From contig NZ_CP029185.2 of NCBI RefSeq assembly GCF_003096015.2, positions 1,894,001 through 1,958,000 on the forward strand: a stretch of 64,000 nucleotides of DNA. Reading direction: 5' to 3'. This stretch comes from Limnobaculum parvum. Lineage in GTDB: Bacteria; Pseudomonadota; Gammaproteobacteria; Enterobacterales; Enterobacteriaceae. The translations under genes were made by a program, and so were the position numbers. Shown in pieces: positions 45,336-53,223 of the stretch (within the stretch, counting starts at the first letter, position 1; each line of letters starts with the position of its first letter). The notes below the pieces were generated by a model. That model saw nothing but the letters and a program-made list of their open reading frames with translations. It had not been told where the DNA came from and did no database searches.

Positions 45336-45429
45336 CCTAAAGATTAATAACTAGACGAGTTCCTATTATCTCTTTAATAGAAACCACCTCCTTACCAGTC
45401 CAATCTCCCTTGGGCTGGTTTCTTTTTTT
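45336..45429 (+). ncRNA. cyaR: CyaR small regulatory RNA
   Basis: About 94 nt directly downstream of trhP, the E. coli location. The conserved pairing segment ACCACCTCCTTA (45383-45394) matches the CyaR seed that base-pairs with ribosome-binding sites of ompX, nadE and luxS mRNAs through Hfq. The 3' end is a 10-bp terminator stem ACCAGTCCAA/TTGGGCTGGT (45394-45419) with a TCTCCC loop and a T-tract, resembling the E. coli CyaR terminator loop. The 5' part has diverged. Confidence 0.88.
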
Positions 45430-45469
45430 CTAGGGTTTGTCTAATTCCGTTCCCATTCTTTTCGCTATT

Positions 45470-45814
45470 TTAACCGTGCATTATACGACTATCGTCTGGT
45501 GCCAGCTCTCTATCGGTCATACCATAGTCTCGAATAATTCCGGCAATCTTTAGCCGATAATCGTTAAAAATCGTCGCTCGACCTTTAGCCTGTGCTTGTC
45601 GGTGCAACGCTAATTGTCTCCATTGCTGAACGGCCTGTTCATCGCGCCAAAATGAAAGAGACAACACCTTGCCCGGTTCAGACAAGCTTTCAAACCGCTC
45701 AATAGAAATAAAACCATCTATTTCACTCAACAAAGGCTTTAACTCAGCGGCTAAATCCAGATAGGCTTGCTTATGCCCCGGTTTTATCTGTACTTCAAAG
45801 ATGACTGCAATCAT
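45470..45814 (-). CDS. Antibiotic biosynthesis monooxygenase (ABM) family protein, YqjZ-like
   Basis: A 114-residue single ABM domain: IAVIFEVQIKPGHKQAYLDL, GFISIERFESL, and LSLSFWRDEQAVQQWRQLALHRQAQAKG-type sequence. Such proteins act as dimers, some degrading haem or oxidising quinols; the substrate here is unknown. It is convergent with trhP-cyaR and has GGAAG before the ATG. It is not closely similar to the ABM protein beside dbpA. Confidence 0.8.
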   Translation of the reverse strand: MIAVIFEVQIKPGHKQAYLDLAAELKPLLSEIDGFISIERFESLSEPGKVLSLSFWRDEQAVQQWRQLALHRQAQAKGRATIFNDYRLKIAGIIRDYGMTDRELAPDDSRIMHG

Positions 45815-45943
45815 TGTTTCCTTCCTTACTCATTTCAAATAAAAACGCATTTTAATGTAAACAATGGGTAAAAATACTATCACTCAGCATGGAATCGCTA
45901 TACTGCTTTTATCTTCTCTCATTTAATACTTTCAGGAGGGGCA

Positions 45944-46109
45944 ATGGTTGCCTCAGCCAACGCATTTATTATATTAAATGGGTAAAGGAGCAAACACTCC
46001 AGAAGTTCGGGATGCTATCACGCAGCTCGGAGAACAAGGAAACCAACTCGAAGTTAGGGTTACCTGAGAGTATGGCGACACTGTTCATTATGTGAGGGCA
46101 AGAATAAGG
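45944..46109 (+). pseudogene. yegS: Remnant of yegS (lipid kinase) 5' end
   Basis: A strong AGGAGGGG precedes an ATG reading MVASANAFIILNG and stopping at 45983. Skipping one G continues as GKGANTPEVRDAITQLG and then GNQLEVRVT to a TGA at 46065, then EYGDTVHYV. Joined, this aligns with the first 55 or so residues of YegS (LILNGK, LREAI, HVRVTWEKGDAARYV), with TGA in place of the conserved Trp. The catalytic GGGDGT and all later parts are missing. The E. coli homologue also lies near yegQ-cyaR, so this is an in-place decayed gene. Confidence 0.75.
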
Positions 46110-46128
46110 GGCACATATTGCGCCCCTT
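46106..46128. terminator. Hairpin between yegS remnant and fadR
   Basis: AAGGGGC (46106-46112) pairs with GCCCCTT (46122-46128) around a 9-nt loop. There is no T-run on either strand. Could mark the 3' end of fadR mRNA, which is convergent to it. Confidence 0.45.
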
Positions 46129-46223
46129 CAAATCGTAAAAATAATGCGTTTAGTTCTGCATTAAAAGTGGTCAGTAAACTATCGATATTTAGCTACGGAG
46201 CACATAAATCTTTTGGATAACGA

Positions 46224-46940
46224 TTAATTCGCTTCAGCCAAATCCTTTGGCATATTGCTTTGCATGTTATGCCAGATAACGCCGCTGGCTTTACCATACT
46301 GACGCACACACTCCATTACTTGGTCATGTAACCTGTCGCGACACAATTCAGCAAGACGTTGATAGAAGCTCATAGCTAACTGACGTGCTTCCGGATTGGA
46401 AAAATAGTAACGACCAACGCGAATATAGAGCCCTTTGATACCATTAAGAATCAGGCCATAAATCGGATTCCCTGAGGCAAAAGCTAAACCACGGAAAATA
46501 TTATAATCCAACTCGGTAAAGCGCTCTGGACGGTCTTCTGGGCTATTCGCCTGCGCTAAAACTTCCTGAGCTTTTTCCGGATGTTGACGAACCGCTGCGC
46601 GAATAAATATTGCGGCAATATTAGTTCTGACGGCCAGAAGATTATCAATTAATTGAGGAACACTATCGTGATCTAAACGCACCAGCGTTTCCAACAGGCT
46701 CAGGCTGGAAGTTTCCCAGAAATTATTTACTTTAGTTGGTTTACCGTGCTGTATGGTCAACCAACCATCTCTGGCCAAACGCTGCAATACTTCACGCAAT
46801 GTGGTACGAGTTACGCCAATAAGTTCGGAGAGTTCACGTTCTGCGGGCAAAATAGTCCCCGGAGGAAACCGGTTGTTCCAAATGCTCTCAATTAAATACT
46901 CTTCCGCAAATCCTGCCGGACTCTGCGCTTTGATCACCAT
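46224..46940 (-). CDS. fadR: Fatty acid metabolism regulator FadR
   Basis: GntR-family regulator that represses fad degradation genes and activates fabA/fabB, released by long-chain acyl-CoA. The 238 residues include the winged helix-turn-helix (about 10-75; PAERELSELIGVTRTTLREVLQRLARDGWL) and the C-terminal acyl-CoA-binding FCD-like domain (IDNLLAVRTNIAAIFIR, ASGNPIYGLILNGIKGLY). It is divergent from dsbB, but the nhaB gene found between them in E. coli is absent. Confidence 0.97.
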   Translation of the reverse strand: MVIKAQSPAGFAEEYLIESIWNNRFPPGTILPAERELSELIGVTRTTLREVLQRLARDGWLTIQHGKPTKVNNFWETSSLSLLETLVRLDHDSVPQLIDNLLAVRTNIAAIFIRAAVRQHPEKAQEVLAQANSPEDRPERFTELDYNIFRGLAFASGNPIYGLILNGIKGLYIRVGRYYFSNPEARQLAMSFYQRLAELCRDRLHDQVMECVRQYGKASGVIWHNMQSNMPKDLAEAN

Positions 46941-47241
46941 AAAAGTGCTATTCCATTAAGATACAAAAATAAAAACGACTTGTTGCATTATACCAGAAGC
47001 CCACAGCCGGATATAGCATCCCAAAATATCTAATAGAGTAAACTGTGGTTTAGATTGCAAAAATAGGCTAATTTTAGTGTAAAAAATTACTTAATCATTT
47101 TAAATCAATCAGGAAAAAAGAAATCCTTGGCTAAGATAGAAAATCTTAACCATAAATGTCATATGAAAGATGGCATAGAAATAAAACTAGTTTAAACTAC
47201 CGCTATCGGCGATCGCTCATGCATATTAAAGTGAATTAATC
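46941..47241. promoter_or_regulatory. fadR/dsbB divergent spacer
   Basis: AT-rich 301-nt region that must hold both promoters. I see no gene, no clear operator and no strong hairpin in it. Confidence 0.4.
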
Positions 47242-47781
47242 ATGTTATGTTATTTAAATAGCTGTTCTAAAGGACGAAGTTCCTGGTTCTTGCTGGCTCT
47301 GATTGTTATTGTACTTGAGTTAATTGCCCTCTATTTCCAACACGTAATGCTATTGAGACCTTGTGTGCTCTGCATTTACGAGCGTTGTGCGCTATTTGGC
47401 ATCTTAGGCGCAGCCCTGATTGGTATGTTGGCACCCTCCTCTACGCTGATACGTTTTCTGGCTATTATTGTCTGGTTATACAGCTCTATCGAAGGCCTAT
47501 TGTTGACATGGAAACACACCGTGATTCAACTTTACCCTTCTCCAGCAAACACCTGCGATGTTCTGGTTAACTTTCCGACTTGGTTACCGTTGGATAAGTG
47601 GTTACCTGAAGTATTCGTGGCTAACGGTGATTGTAGTGAAAAACAGTGGTCATTCCTTTCATTGGAAATGCCCCAGTGGTTACTGATTATTTTTGCTATC
47701 AGTTTGGCTATTGTCACTCTAGTGATTATTGCTCAGTTCGTTAAACCAAAAAGACGCTTTTTCTATAACAACCCACTCTGA
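47242..47781 (+). CDS. dsbB: Disulfide bond formation protein DsbB
   Basis: Inner-membrane quinone reductase that reoxidises periplasmic DsbA. The 179 residues have four membrane helices. The redox pairs are Cys41-Cys44 (RPCVLCIYERC) and Cys105-Cys131 (PANTCDVL, NGDCSEKQW) in the two periplasmic loops, all in register with E. coli. LPLDKWLPEVF is the conserved loop-2 segment. It ends before a strong terminator. Confidence 0.97.
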   Translation: MLCYLNSCSKGRSSWFLLALIVIVLELIALYFQHVMLLRPCVLCIYERCALFGILGAALIGMLAPSSTLIRFLAIIVWLYSSIEGLLLTWKHTVIQLYPSPANTCDVLVNFPTWLPLDKWLPEVFVANGDCSEKQWSFLSLEMPQWLLIIFAISLAIVTLVIIAQFVKPKRRFFYNNPL

Positions 47782-47805
47782 TATTTTTATCAGAAGATTA
47801 ATAAC

Positions 47806-47833
47806 AAAAAAGCGCAGATCATGGCGCTTTTTT
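47806..47833. terminator. dsbB terminator
   Basis: AAAAAAGCGC (47806-47815) and GCGCTTTTTT (47824-47833) form a stem with an 8-nt loop and T-tracts on both strands. It lies 24 nt after dsbB. Confidence 0.88.
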
Positions 47834-47857
47834 GTTATTTTCAAAATGTAACTAACG

Positions 47858-47881
47858 TAAAAAAACCTCGCACGGCGAGGT
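47858..47881 (-). terminator. Terminator of the LprI-like gene
   Basis: On the minus strand ACCTCGC-CGT-GCGAGGT is followed by TTTTTT, 17 nt after the stop of the minus-strand gene at 47898. Confidence 0.88.
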
Positions 47882-47897
47882 CCTAAATAATTATTGT

Positions 47898-48272
47898 TTA
47901 GTCTGCCAGCTTAGCTGATACGCAACCGGTACTGCTACATTCACGCTCACGTTCTTTAAGGAAAGTAATACGCTCATTCATCATGTTGTTGGCACAGCTT
48001 AAGTTGACAAAGTATCCGCTATCTTTCTCTTCACTACAGCTCGTATCCCGTTGCTTGATCCAATTTAGCTGGCTTGTCTTCAACGTACTCTTTTGTTCTG
48101 CGCTCAGTAGCTTCACCACTCGAGAATATTGCTGATTCAGATCGCGGTCTAACTGAGAAAACTCTGTACTACTACAATAAACCTGATCGAAGGCGTTACG
48201 CGGTGTCGCACAACCCGCAGCGAGTGCATTGGCCGATATCATCACGGTTAAGGCTACAAGAATTCGACACAT
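47898..48272 (-). CDS. Secreted LprI/DUF1311-family protein
   Basis: A 124-residue protein with a signal peptide (MCRILVALTVMISANALA) and a mature cysteine-rich domain (seven cysteines after the signal) of the LprI/DUF1311 type, with the characteristic FDQVYCSS, LDRDLNQQYSRVV and QLNWIKQRDTSC stretches. Some family members inhibit lysozyme; whether this one does cannot be told. It is a single gene with its own terminator, convergent with dsbB. Confidence 0.82.
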   Translation of the reverse strand: MCRILVALTVMISANALAAGCATPRNAFDQVYCSSTEFSQLDRDLNQQYSRVVKLLSAEQKSTLKTSQLNWIKQRDTSCSEEKDSGYFVNLSCANNMMNERITFLKERERECSSTGCVSAKLAD

Positions 48273-48385
48273 ACTAAACTCCTTTATGGTTAATTTACTG
48301 CTTCATTTTATACAGTTACATTGGTTTTTATAAGCAGACAATCACTATCAGAAACAATATGTCAGATAATTTAGACTTAATAAAA

Positions 48386-48403
48386 AACCCTCCGAAGAGG
48401 GTT
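48386..48403 (-). terminator. ycgN terminator
   Basis: On the minus strand AACCCTC-TTCG-GAGGGTT with following TTTTATT, 41 nt after the ycgN stop. The UUCG tetraloop makes a stable hairpin. Confidence 0.88.
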
Positions 48404-48443
48404 AATCAAAAAATAGATGAAATTTATCTTATAAATCAATTAA

Positions 48444-48890
48444 TCATCTAGCCCAGTCTGGCTTATTCAAAATGTGGTCCTGCCAGTCAATCACTTCACT
48501 TTCCGGTACCGCAATATTCCGTACTGAAATTCTGGCGGCATGCATGGCAGATTTAGAACCGGCTAACAGCGGGTGCCATTCAGGCAATGGTTTATCTTCG
48601 GCTATCAGACGATAGGCGCAAGTTGGTGGTAACCATTCAAAAGTGGGTAAATTGTCCCGAGTCAGTTTGATACAATCTTCTTCCAGTTCGAAACGACGAT
48701 CGTAATTACGACACTGGCAGCTTTTAATATTAAGCTGGTTACAGGCGACGTTAGTGAAATAAATTTCATCTGTATCTTCGTCAATCAGTTTATTCAGACA
48801 GCATTGGCCACATCCGTCACACAACGACTCCCATTCGTCATCGGTCATCTCGGGCAGCGTCTTTTGCTGCCAAAAAAAGGATTGGCTCAT
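48444..48890 (-). CDS. ycgN: YcgN/UPF0260 cysteine-cluster protein
   Basis: A 148-residue protein of the YkgJ cysteine-cluster type, with the metal-binding pattern CDGCGQCC near residue 23-30, followed by CNQLN and CQCRNYDRR and a later Cys. The function is unknown; the clustered cysteines imply a bound metal or iron-sulfur centre. It lies downstream of ycgM on the same strand, but a terminator hairpin sits between them. Confidence 0.92.
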   Translation of the reverse strand: MSQSFFWQQKTLPEMTDDEWESLCDGCGQCCLNKLIDEDTDEIYFTNVACNQLNIKSCQCRNYDRRFELEEDCIKLTRDNLPTFEWLPPTCAYRLIAEDKPLPEWHPLLAGSKSAMHAARISVRNIAVPESEVIDWQDHILNKPDWAR

Positions 48891-48934
48891 GATGATATTC
48901 CAGCATTATTAAACAAGGGTAAATCCAAAAATAA

Positions 48935-48961
48935 ACGCCTGTAACTGTTGGCTACAGGCGT
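48935..48961 (-). terminator. ycgM-ycgN intergenic terminator
   Basis: ACGCCTGTA (48935-48943) pairs with TACAGGCGT (48953-48961) around 9 nt; on the minus strand it is followed by TTATTTTTGG. It partly separates ycgM from ycgN. Confidence 0.8.
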
Positions 48962-48984
48962 CTGTTCTAGACGATATGAAAAGA

Positions 48985-49641
48985 TTATAACACGCGGCTG
49001 GTAATTTCTTTACCATTAAGCGCAACGGTGAAGTTATCACCATGTGCAATCGGACCAACACCTGAAGGTGTACCAGTTAATACAATATCGCCAGGACGTA
49101 GCGTAAAAAAGCGGCTCATGTAAGAAATCAGCGGCAGAATCGGCGTAATCATCTCTCGAGTATTCCCATTCTGGCGAACCTGACCATTAATCGACAACAA
49201 AAGTGAAGCCTGCTGAGCATCACCAAACTGCCCTACCGGAATAAAACCAGAAATAGGACAAGCATTATCAAATGCTTTGGCCTTTTCCCACGGCTCACCG
49301 GCCTTTTTACACTCTGCCTGCAAATCACGTAGGGTTAAATCAATAGCAATGCCGTATCCTACAATGGCGTTAGCAACCCGCCCTTCATCCGCATTTTTCA
49401 ACGGTAGACCAATCAGTACCGCCAGTTCTACTTCATAATGAACCGAGCCAAATCCGTCCGGTATTACGATTGGCTGAGTAATGTCACATAACGCCGTTTC
49501 AGGCTTAATGAACAGTAGCGGCTGTTGAGGAGTGTTATCCCCCATCTCTTTGATATGGTCTGAATAATTTTTGCCAACGCAGACGACTTTACTCACAGGC
49601 AACTCTAATAGGTCACCCTGCCAATCTCGATGTTGATACAT
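48985..49641 (-). CDS. ycgM: Fumarylacetoacetate hydrolase family protein
   Basis: A 218-residue single-domain FAH enzyme: VCVGKNYSDHIKEMG at the N-terminus, the metal-binding Glu residues in HYEVELAVLIG, and LTGTPSGVGPIAHGD at the end. Such enzymes are acylpyruvate hydrolases or oxaloacetate decarboxylases; the E. coli homologue YcgM is near ycgN and minCDE as here. Exact substrate not decidable from sequence. Confidence 0.92.
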   Translation of the reverse strand: MYQHRDWQGDLLELPVSKVVCVGKNYSDHIKEMGDNTPQQPLLFIKPETALCDITQPIVIPDGFGSVHYEVELAVLIGLPLKNADEGRVANAIVGYGIAIDLTLRDLQAECKKAGEPWEKAKAFDNACPISGFIPVGQFGDAQQASLLLSINGQVRQNGNTREMITPILPLISYMSRFFTLRPGDIVLTGTPSGVGPIAHGDNFTVALNGKEITSRVL

Positions 49642-49784
49642 ATGATTGCTACTCCTTCATTAAGCTATGTCTGATTTTATCGATGCAGATATTTATCATT
49701 GTTTTCAACCTAACATCATGCCAGGCCATTTGATGTTATCCGAATGTTATCATTACATCGGTCACAAAAACTTAGATTAAACGC

Positions 49785-50831
49785 TTAGTTTTGTACAACT
49801 TTATCTGCCAAAGTACCGATACTGATCGCAAAGTAAGTAGAACGGTTCCAATGCATAATAGTCCGGAAATTGTTAAATACCATAAATGTTCTCCCCTGTG
49901 CATCATCAGGCTGGATAATCCAGGCCCGCTGATTTCCGGCCACTTTATGTGAAAGCACAATTCCCTGTTTCTGCCATTCGGCTACCGTCTTCGCTTTAGC
50001 ATCTTCCAGCCCGATGACTTCATCAGTCAGCCCTTTTGTTACTTTTACCTCTAGCCCCCAACTCTCGTTAGCGTTCCAGCCTTCAGTGGCTAGGTAATTG
50101 GCGGTTGAGGCAAAAACATCATCTAGGTTATTCCAGATATCAATACGCCCATCACCGTTACCATCCAGACCATATTTAAGGAATGAGGTTGGCATAAACT
50201 GACATTGCCCCATTGCTCCAGCCCATGAGCCTGTAAATTGATCAACCGAAATATGACCTTGTTGTAAGATTTGCAGCGCAGCAATCAACTGCTGAGTAAA
50301 AAACGCTTCACGACGTCCTTCAAAAGCCAATGTTGCCAAGGCGGAAATAATATCTTCTTTCCCCTGACGTTTGCCAAACGAACTCTCCATCCCCCATAGA
50401 GCCACAATATAGCTGGCCGGTACGCCAGATCGTTTGCTAGCCCTATTTAACTTGGTTTTATTGGCCTGATACATTTGACGCGCGCGCTCTACTTTCCAAT
50501 TTGGTAATACTTGCTGCAAATAATCATCAAGTGTGATCTTCTTTTCCAACTGATTTTTATCTGAATCAATCACACGACTCAAAAAATAGACATTAGCAAA
50601 CGCCTGATCGATAGTTTGCTGATTGATACCTTCACTTAACGCTCTGGCCTTTAATTTTTCCACATAAGTAGGAAATTGTGATTCATTATAAGTAGCGCTC
50701 TGTTTCGTTGTTGGAGTACTGCCTGAAGCGTTACTGATGGCGGGTTGAGCTTGAAGGTTTTTGCCGCTGAATCCGGCGAGTAGCGCAATACCTGTCAACC
50801 AGGCAATCATTGATAATTTCACTATCATCAT
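49785..50831 (-). CDS. Lytic murein transglycosylase (MltB/GH103 family)
   Basis: A 348-residue cell-wall enzyme that cleaves the MurNAc-GlcNAc bond with 1,6-anhydro formation. The catalytic glutamate is Glu149 in VALWGMESSFGKRQG, and the peptidoglycan-binding GAMGQCQFMPTSFLKYGLDGNGDG-type region follows. The N-terminus has a signal sequence (WLTGIALLAGFSG) but no lipobox cysteine, so it should be periplasmic and soluble, unlike the lipoprotein MltB of E. coli. Stands alone on the minus strand upstream of ycgM. Confidence 0.87.
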   Translation of the reverse strand: MMIVKLSMIAWLTGIALLAGFSGKNLQAQPAISNASGSTPTTKQSATYNESQFPTYVEKLKARALSEGINQQTIDQAFANVYFLSRVIDSDKNQLEKKITLDDYLQQVLPNWKVERARQMYQANKTKLNRASKRSGVPASYIVALWGMESSFGKRQGKEDIISALATLAFEGRREAFFTQQLIAALQILQQGHISVDQFTGSWAGAMGQCQFMPTSFLKYGLDGNGDGRIDIWNNLDDVFASTANYLATEGWNANESWGLEVKVTKGLTDEVIGLEDAKAKTVAEWQKQGIVLSHKVAGNQRAWIIQPDDAQGRTFMVFNNFRTIMHWNRSTYFAISIGTLADKVVQN

Positions 50832-50933
50832 CCCAAATTATTCTTATACAAATTGCATAAATAAATCTATTGTTACAACGCGACTAAAGCACCAAACGAC
50901 ATCAGAACATTTTTTCTTGAAATTAAAAGCGGT

Positions 50934-51203
50934 TTAATCGTCAAAATCATCAGGTGTCTTTAGTAAGCTTTCTACTGGAGGCGGGACCTGTAAATAGAAT
51001 CCCTGTTCAGCCAAATTGTGTTTCACTCGTTCAATATCTGCTGTGGCTAATTTATGCCGTTTATCCAAATCAAGAACCATAACAAACACAGGCTTACCGA
51101 AACTATTCATTAACGCTTCAGGAATTTTGGAAAAATCATCCTGCTGTTCAATATAAAGATAGGTCTGATCGCGTTTATTACTACGATAAATTGCACACAA
51201 CAT
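50934..51203 (-). CDS. ycgL: YcgL-domain protein
   Basis: An 89-residue protein of the small YcgL family, beginning MLCAIYRSNKRDQTYLYI and ending with the acidic DDFDD. It is found next to minC in most enterobacteria. Structure is known for homologues but function is not. Divergent from minC across 151 nt that must carry both promoters. Confidence 0.93.
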   Translation of the reverse strand: MLCAIYRSNKRDQTYLYIEQQDDFSKIPEALMNSFGKPVFVMVLDLDKRHKLATADIERVKHNLAEQGFYLQVPPPVESLLKTPDDFDD

Positions 51204-51294
51204 TGTTATTTCGCTCTAATTAATTGACTCAGTGACTTGCCTAGATATGCAGCTAACTATAACATGCAGCTATGCGTTCGTGTATTTTACAATA

Positions 51295-51325
51295 TTGAAC
51301 ATTAAAACAGTGCTCTGGCTACAAT
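51295..51325 (+). promoter_or_regulatory. Possible minCDE promoter
   Basis: TTGAAC (51295-51300) and TACAAT (51320-51325) are 19 nt apart, 30 nt before the minC ATG. Spacing is longer than ideal, so this is a weak candidate. Confidence 0.35.
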
Positions 51326-51354
51326 AGCGGGAGCCAAAAACTGAGTCAGCATAG

Positions 51355-52035
51355 ATGTCACAATCGCCAGTTGAGTTAAAAGGCAGTAGTTTTACTCTGT
51401 CTGTTGTTCATTTGAATCATTCAGAACCTAACATCATTCGAGAAGCTTTAACCGAGAAGGTAAAGCAAGCTCCCGCTTTTTTGCAGAATGCGCCCGTGGT
51501 TTTGAACGTTGCCGCACTCACACCTGATGCTGATTGGTTGCAGGTGCAACGTGCCGTGACGGATGCAGGCTTACGTGTTGTTGGTGTGAGTGGGTTTCAT
51601 AGTGATGAACAAAAGCGATCTATCCAATCTGCGGGTCTACCGCTGCTGACAGAAGGCAAGGCAAGTAGAGTAACCAAAGTTGCAACACCACCACCACCGC
51701 CGCCGCCAAAAACTCGAATCATTAGTACCCCTGTCCGTACCGGGCAGCAAATTTACGCTCGCGGCTGCGATCTTGTGGTTATCAGTTCCGTGAGTTCAGG
51801 CGCAGAGCTGATTGCCGATGGCAATATTCATGTCTACGGTATGATGCGTGGTCGTGCGCTGGCCGGTGCCGGTGGCGACACCAGCAGCCAAGTTTTTTGT
51901 ACTCATCTTGCAGCTGAATTAGTCTCTGTTGCCGGAGAATATTGGCTAAGTGACCGAATTCCATCTACATTTTATGAGCGCAGCGCCAGACTATTTTTAC
52001 AAGATAATATCTTAACTATTGAATCATTTAATTAA
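51355..52035 (+). CDS. minC: Septum site-determining protein MinC
   Basis: Inhibitor of FtsZ polymerisation that prevents polar septa. The 226 residues comprise an N-terminal FtsZ-interacting domain (about 1-110), a proline-rich linker (PPPPPPPK near 120), and a C-terminal beta-helix dimerisation and MinD-binding domain with the RGCDLVVIS and ADGNIHVYGMMRGRALAG repeats. It is recruited to the membrane by MinD encoded 23 nt downstream. Confidence 0.97.
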   Translation: MSQSPVELKGSSFTLSVVHLNHSEPNIIREALTEKVKQAPAFLQNAPVVLNVAALTPDADWLQVQRAVTDAGLRVVGVSGFHSDEQKRSIQSAGLPLLTEGKASRVTKVATPPPPPPPKTRIISTPVRTGQQIYARGCDLVVISSVSSGAELIADGNIHVYGMMRGRALAGAGGDTSSQVFCTHLAAELVSVAGEYWLSDRIPSTFYERSARLFLQDNILTIESFN

Positions 52036-52058
52036 GCCTTATTTACAAGGAACACCTT

Positions 52059-52874
52059 ATGGCACGAATTATTGTTGTTACTTCCGGTAAGGGGGGCGTT
52101 GGTAAAACCACCTCCAGCGCTGCCATTGCTACTGGTTTAGCACAAAAAGGAAACAAAACTGTCGTTATCGATTTTGATATCGGGCTGCGTAATCTCGATT
52201 TAATCATGGGGTGTGAACGCCGCGTAGTGTATGACTTTGTTAACGTCATTCAGGGTGATGCCACGCTTAATCAGGCGCTAATCAAAGATAAACGTACAGA
52301 AAACCTCTATATTCTGCCAGCGTCTCAAACTCGCGACAAAGATGCATTAACTAAAGAAGGCGTAGAAAAGGTACTCGCAGACCTCGGTGAGATGGAATTC
52401 GATTTTATCGTTTGTGACTCTCCGGCCGGTATCGAAAGCGGAGCCCTGATGGCGCTGTATTTCGCAGATGAAGCGATTATCACCACTAACCCGGAAGTTT
52501 CTTCAGTACGTGACTCCGACCGTATTCTCGGTATTCTGGCATCAAAATCTCGTCGTGCTGAAAATGGCGAAGAGCCAATTAAAGAACATTTGCTGGTCAC
52601 TCGTTATAACCCCGGCCGCGTTAACCGCGGTGATATGTTAAGCGTTGAAGATGTGTTGGAGATCCTGCGTATCCCTCTGCTGGGTGTTATTCCTGAAAGT
52701 CCATCAGTGTTACGTGCTTCCAATCAGGGTGAACCAGTTATCCTCGATACCGAATCTGACGCAGGTTTAGCTTATGCAGATACCGTTGAGCGTTTGTTGG
52801 GTGCAGAAATACCATTCCGTTTTCTGACTGAAGAGAAAAAAGGTCTGTTAAAACGACTGTTCGGAGGGGCATAA
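52059..52874 (+). CDS. minD: Septum site-determining ATPase MinD
   Basis: Membrane-cycling ParA-type ATPase that carries MinC and drives pole-to-pole oscillation. The 271 residues have the deviant Walker A KGGVGKTT (about 11-18), the Walker B-like region FIVCDSPAGIE, and a C-terminal amphipathic membrane-targeting helix (KKGLLKRLFGG). AAGGAACACC precedes the ATG. minE follows by 3 nt. Confidence 0.98.
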   Translation: MARIIVVTSGKGGVGKTTSSAAIATGLAQKGNKTVVIDFDIGLRNLDLIMGCERRVVYDFVNVIQGDATLNQALIKDKRTENLYILPASQTRDKDALTKEGVEKVLADLGEMEFDFIVCDSPAGIESGALMALYFADEAIITTNPEVSSVRDSDRILGILASKSRRAENGEEPIKEHLLVTRYNPGRVNRGDMLSVEDVLEILRIPLLGVIPESPSVLRASNQGEPVILDTESDAGLAYADTVERLLGAEIPFRFLTEEKKGLLKRLFGGA

Positions 52875-52877
52875 GTC

Positions 52878-53147
52878 ATGGCATTGTTAGATTTTTTCCT
52901 GTCCCGTAATAAGCCAACCGCCAATATCGCCAAAGAGCGTCTGCAAATTATCGTTGCAGAACGTCGTCGCGGCGATAACGAGCCGCACTACTTACCGCAA
53001 TTGAAGCGCGACCTGCTTGAGGTTATCTGTAAGTATGTGCAAATTGACCCGGAAATGGTTACCGTTCAATTAGAGCAAAAAGGGGATGATATCTCCGTAC
53101 TGGAGCTTAACGTGACACTACCGGAACATGATGACGTGAAACGTTAA
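52878..53147 (+). CDS. minE: Cell division topological specificity factor MinE
   Basis: An 89-residue activator of MinD ATPase. The N-terminal membrane-binding helix (MALLDFFLSRNK), the anti-MinCD segment (AKERLQIIVAERRR) and the C-terminal topological-specificity domain (EVICKYVQIDPEMVTVQLE) are all visible. It starts 3 nt after minD, so the three Min proteins come from one message. Confidence 0.97.
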   Translation: MALLDFFLSRNKPTANIAKERLQIIVAERRRGDNEPHYLPQLKRDLLEVICKYVQIDPEMVTVQLEQKGDDISVLELNVTLPEHDDVKR

Positions 53148-53172
53148 GCGTGTCCTATAGGGGCATAAAATG

Positions 53173-53201
53173 AGAAAAACCGCCTTGAAAGGCGGTTCTC
53201 T
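53173..53201. terminator. minE/rnd bidirectional terminator
   Basis: GAGAAAAACCGCC and GGCGGTTCTC form a stem around TTGAAA between the convergent minE and rnd stops. T-rich flanks are modest on both strands. Confidence 0.75.
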
Positions 53202-53223
53202 ATTTCAACCGTCGCCGCAATTC

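Noticed and set aside
45889..46095. 68-codon open frame over the yegS region
   Set aside because: It is in a different frame from the YegS-like residues, has no ribosome-binding site and no recognisable protein; an artefact of the decayed gene.
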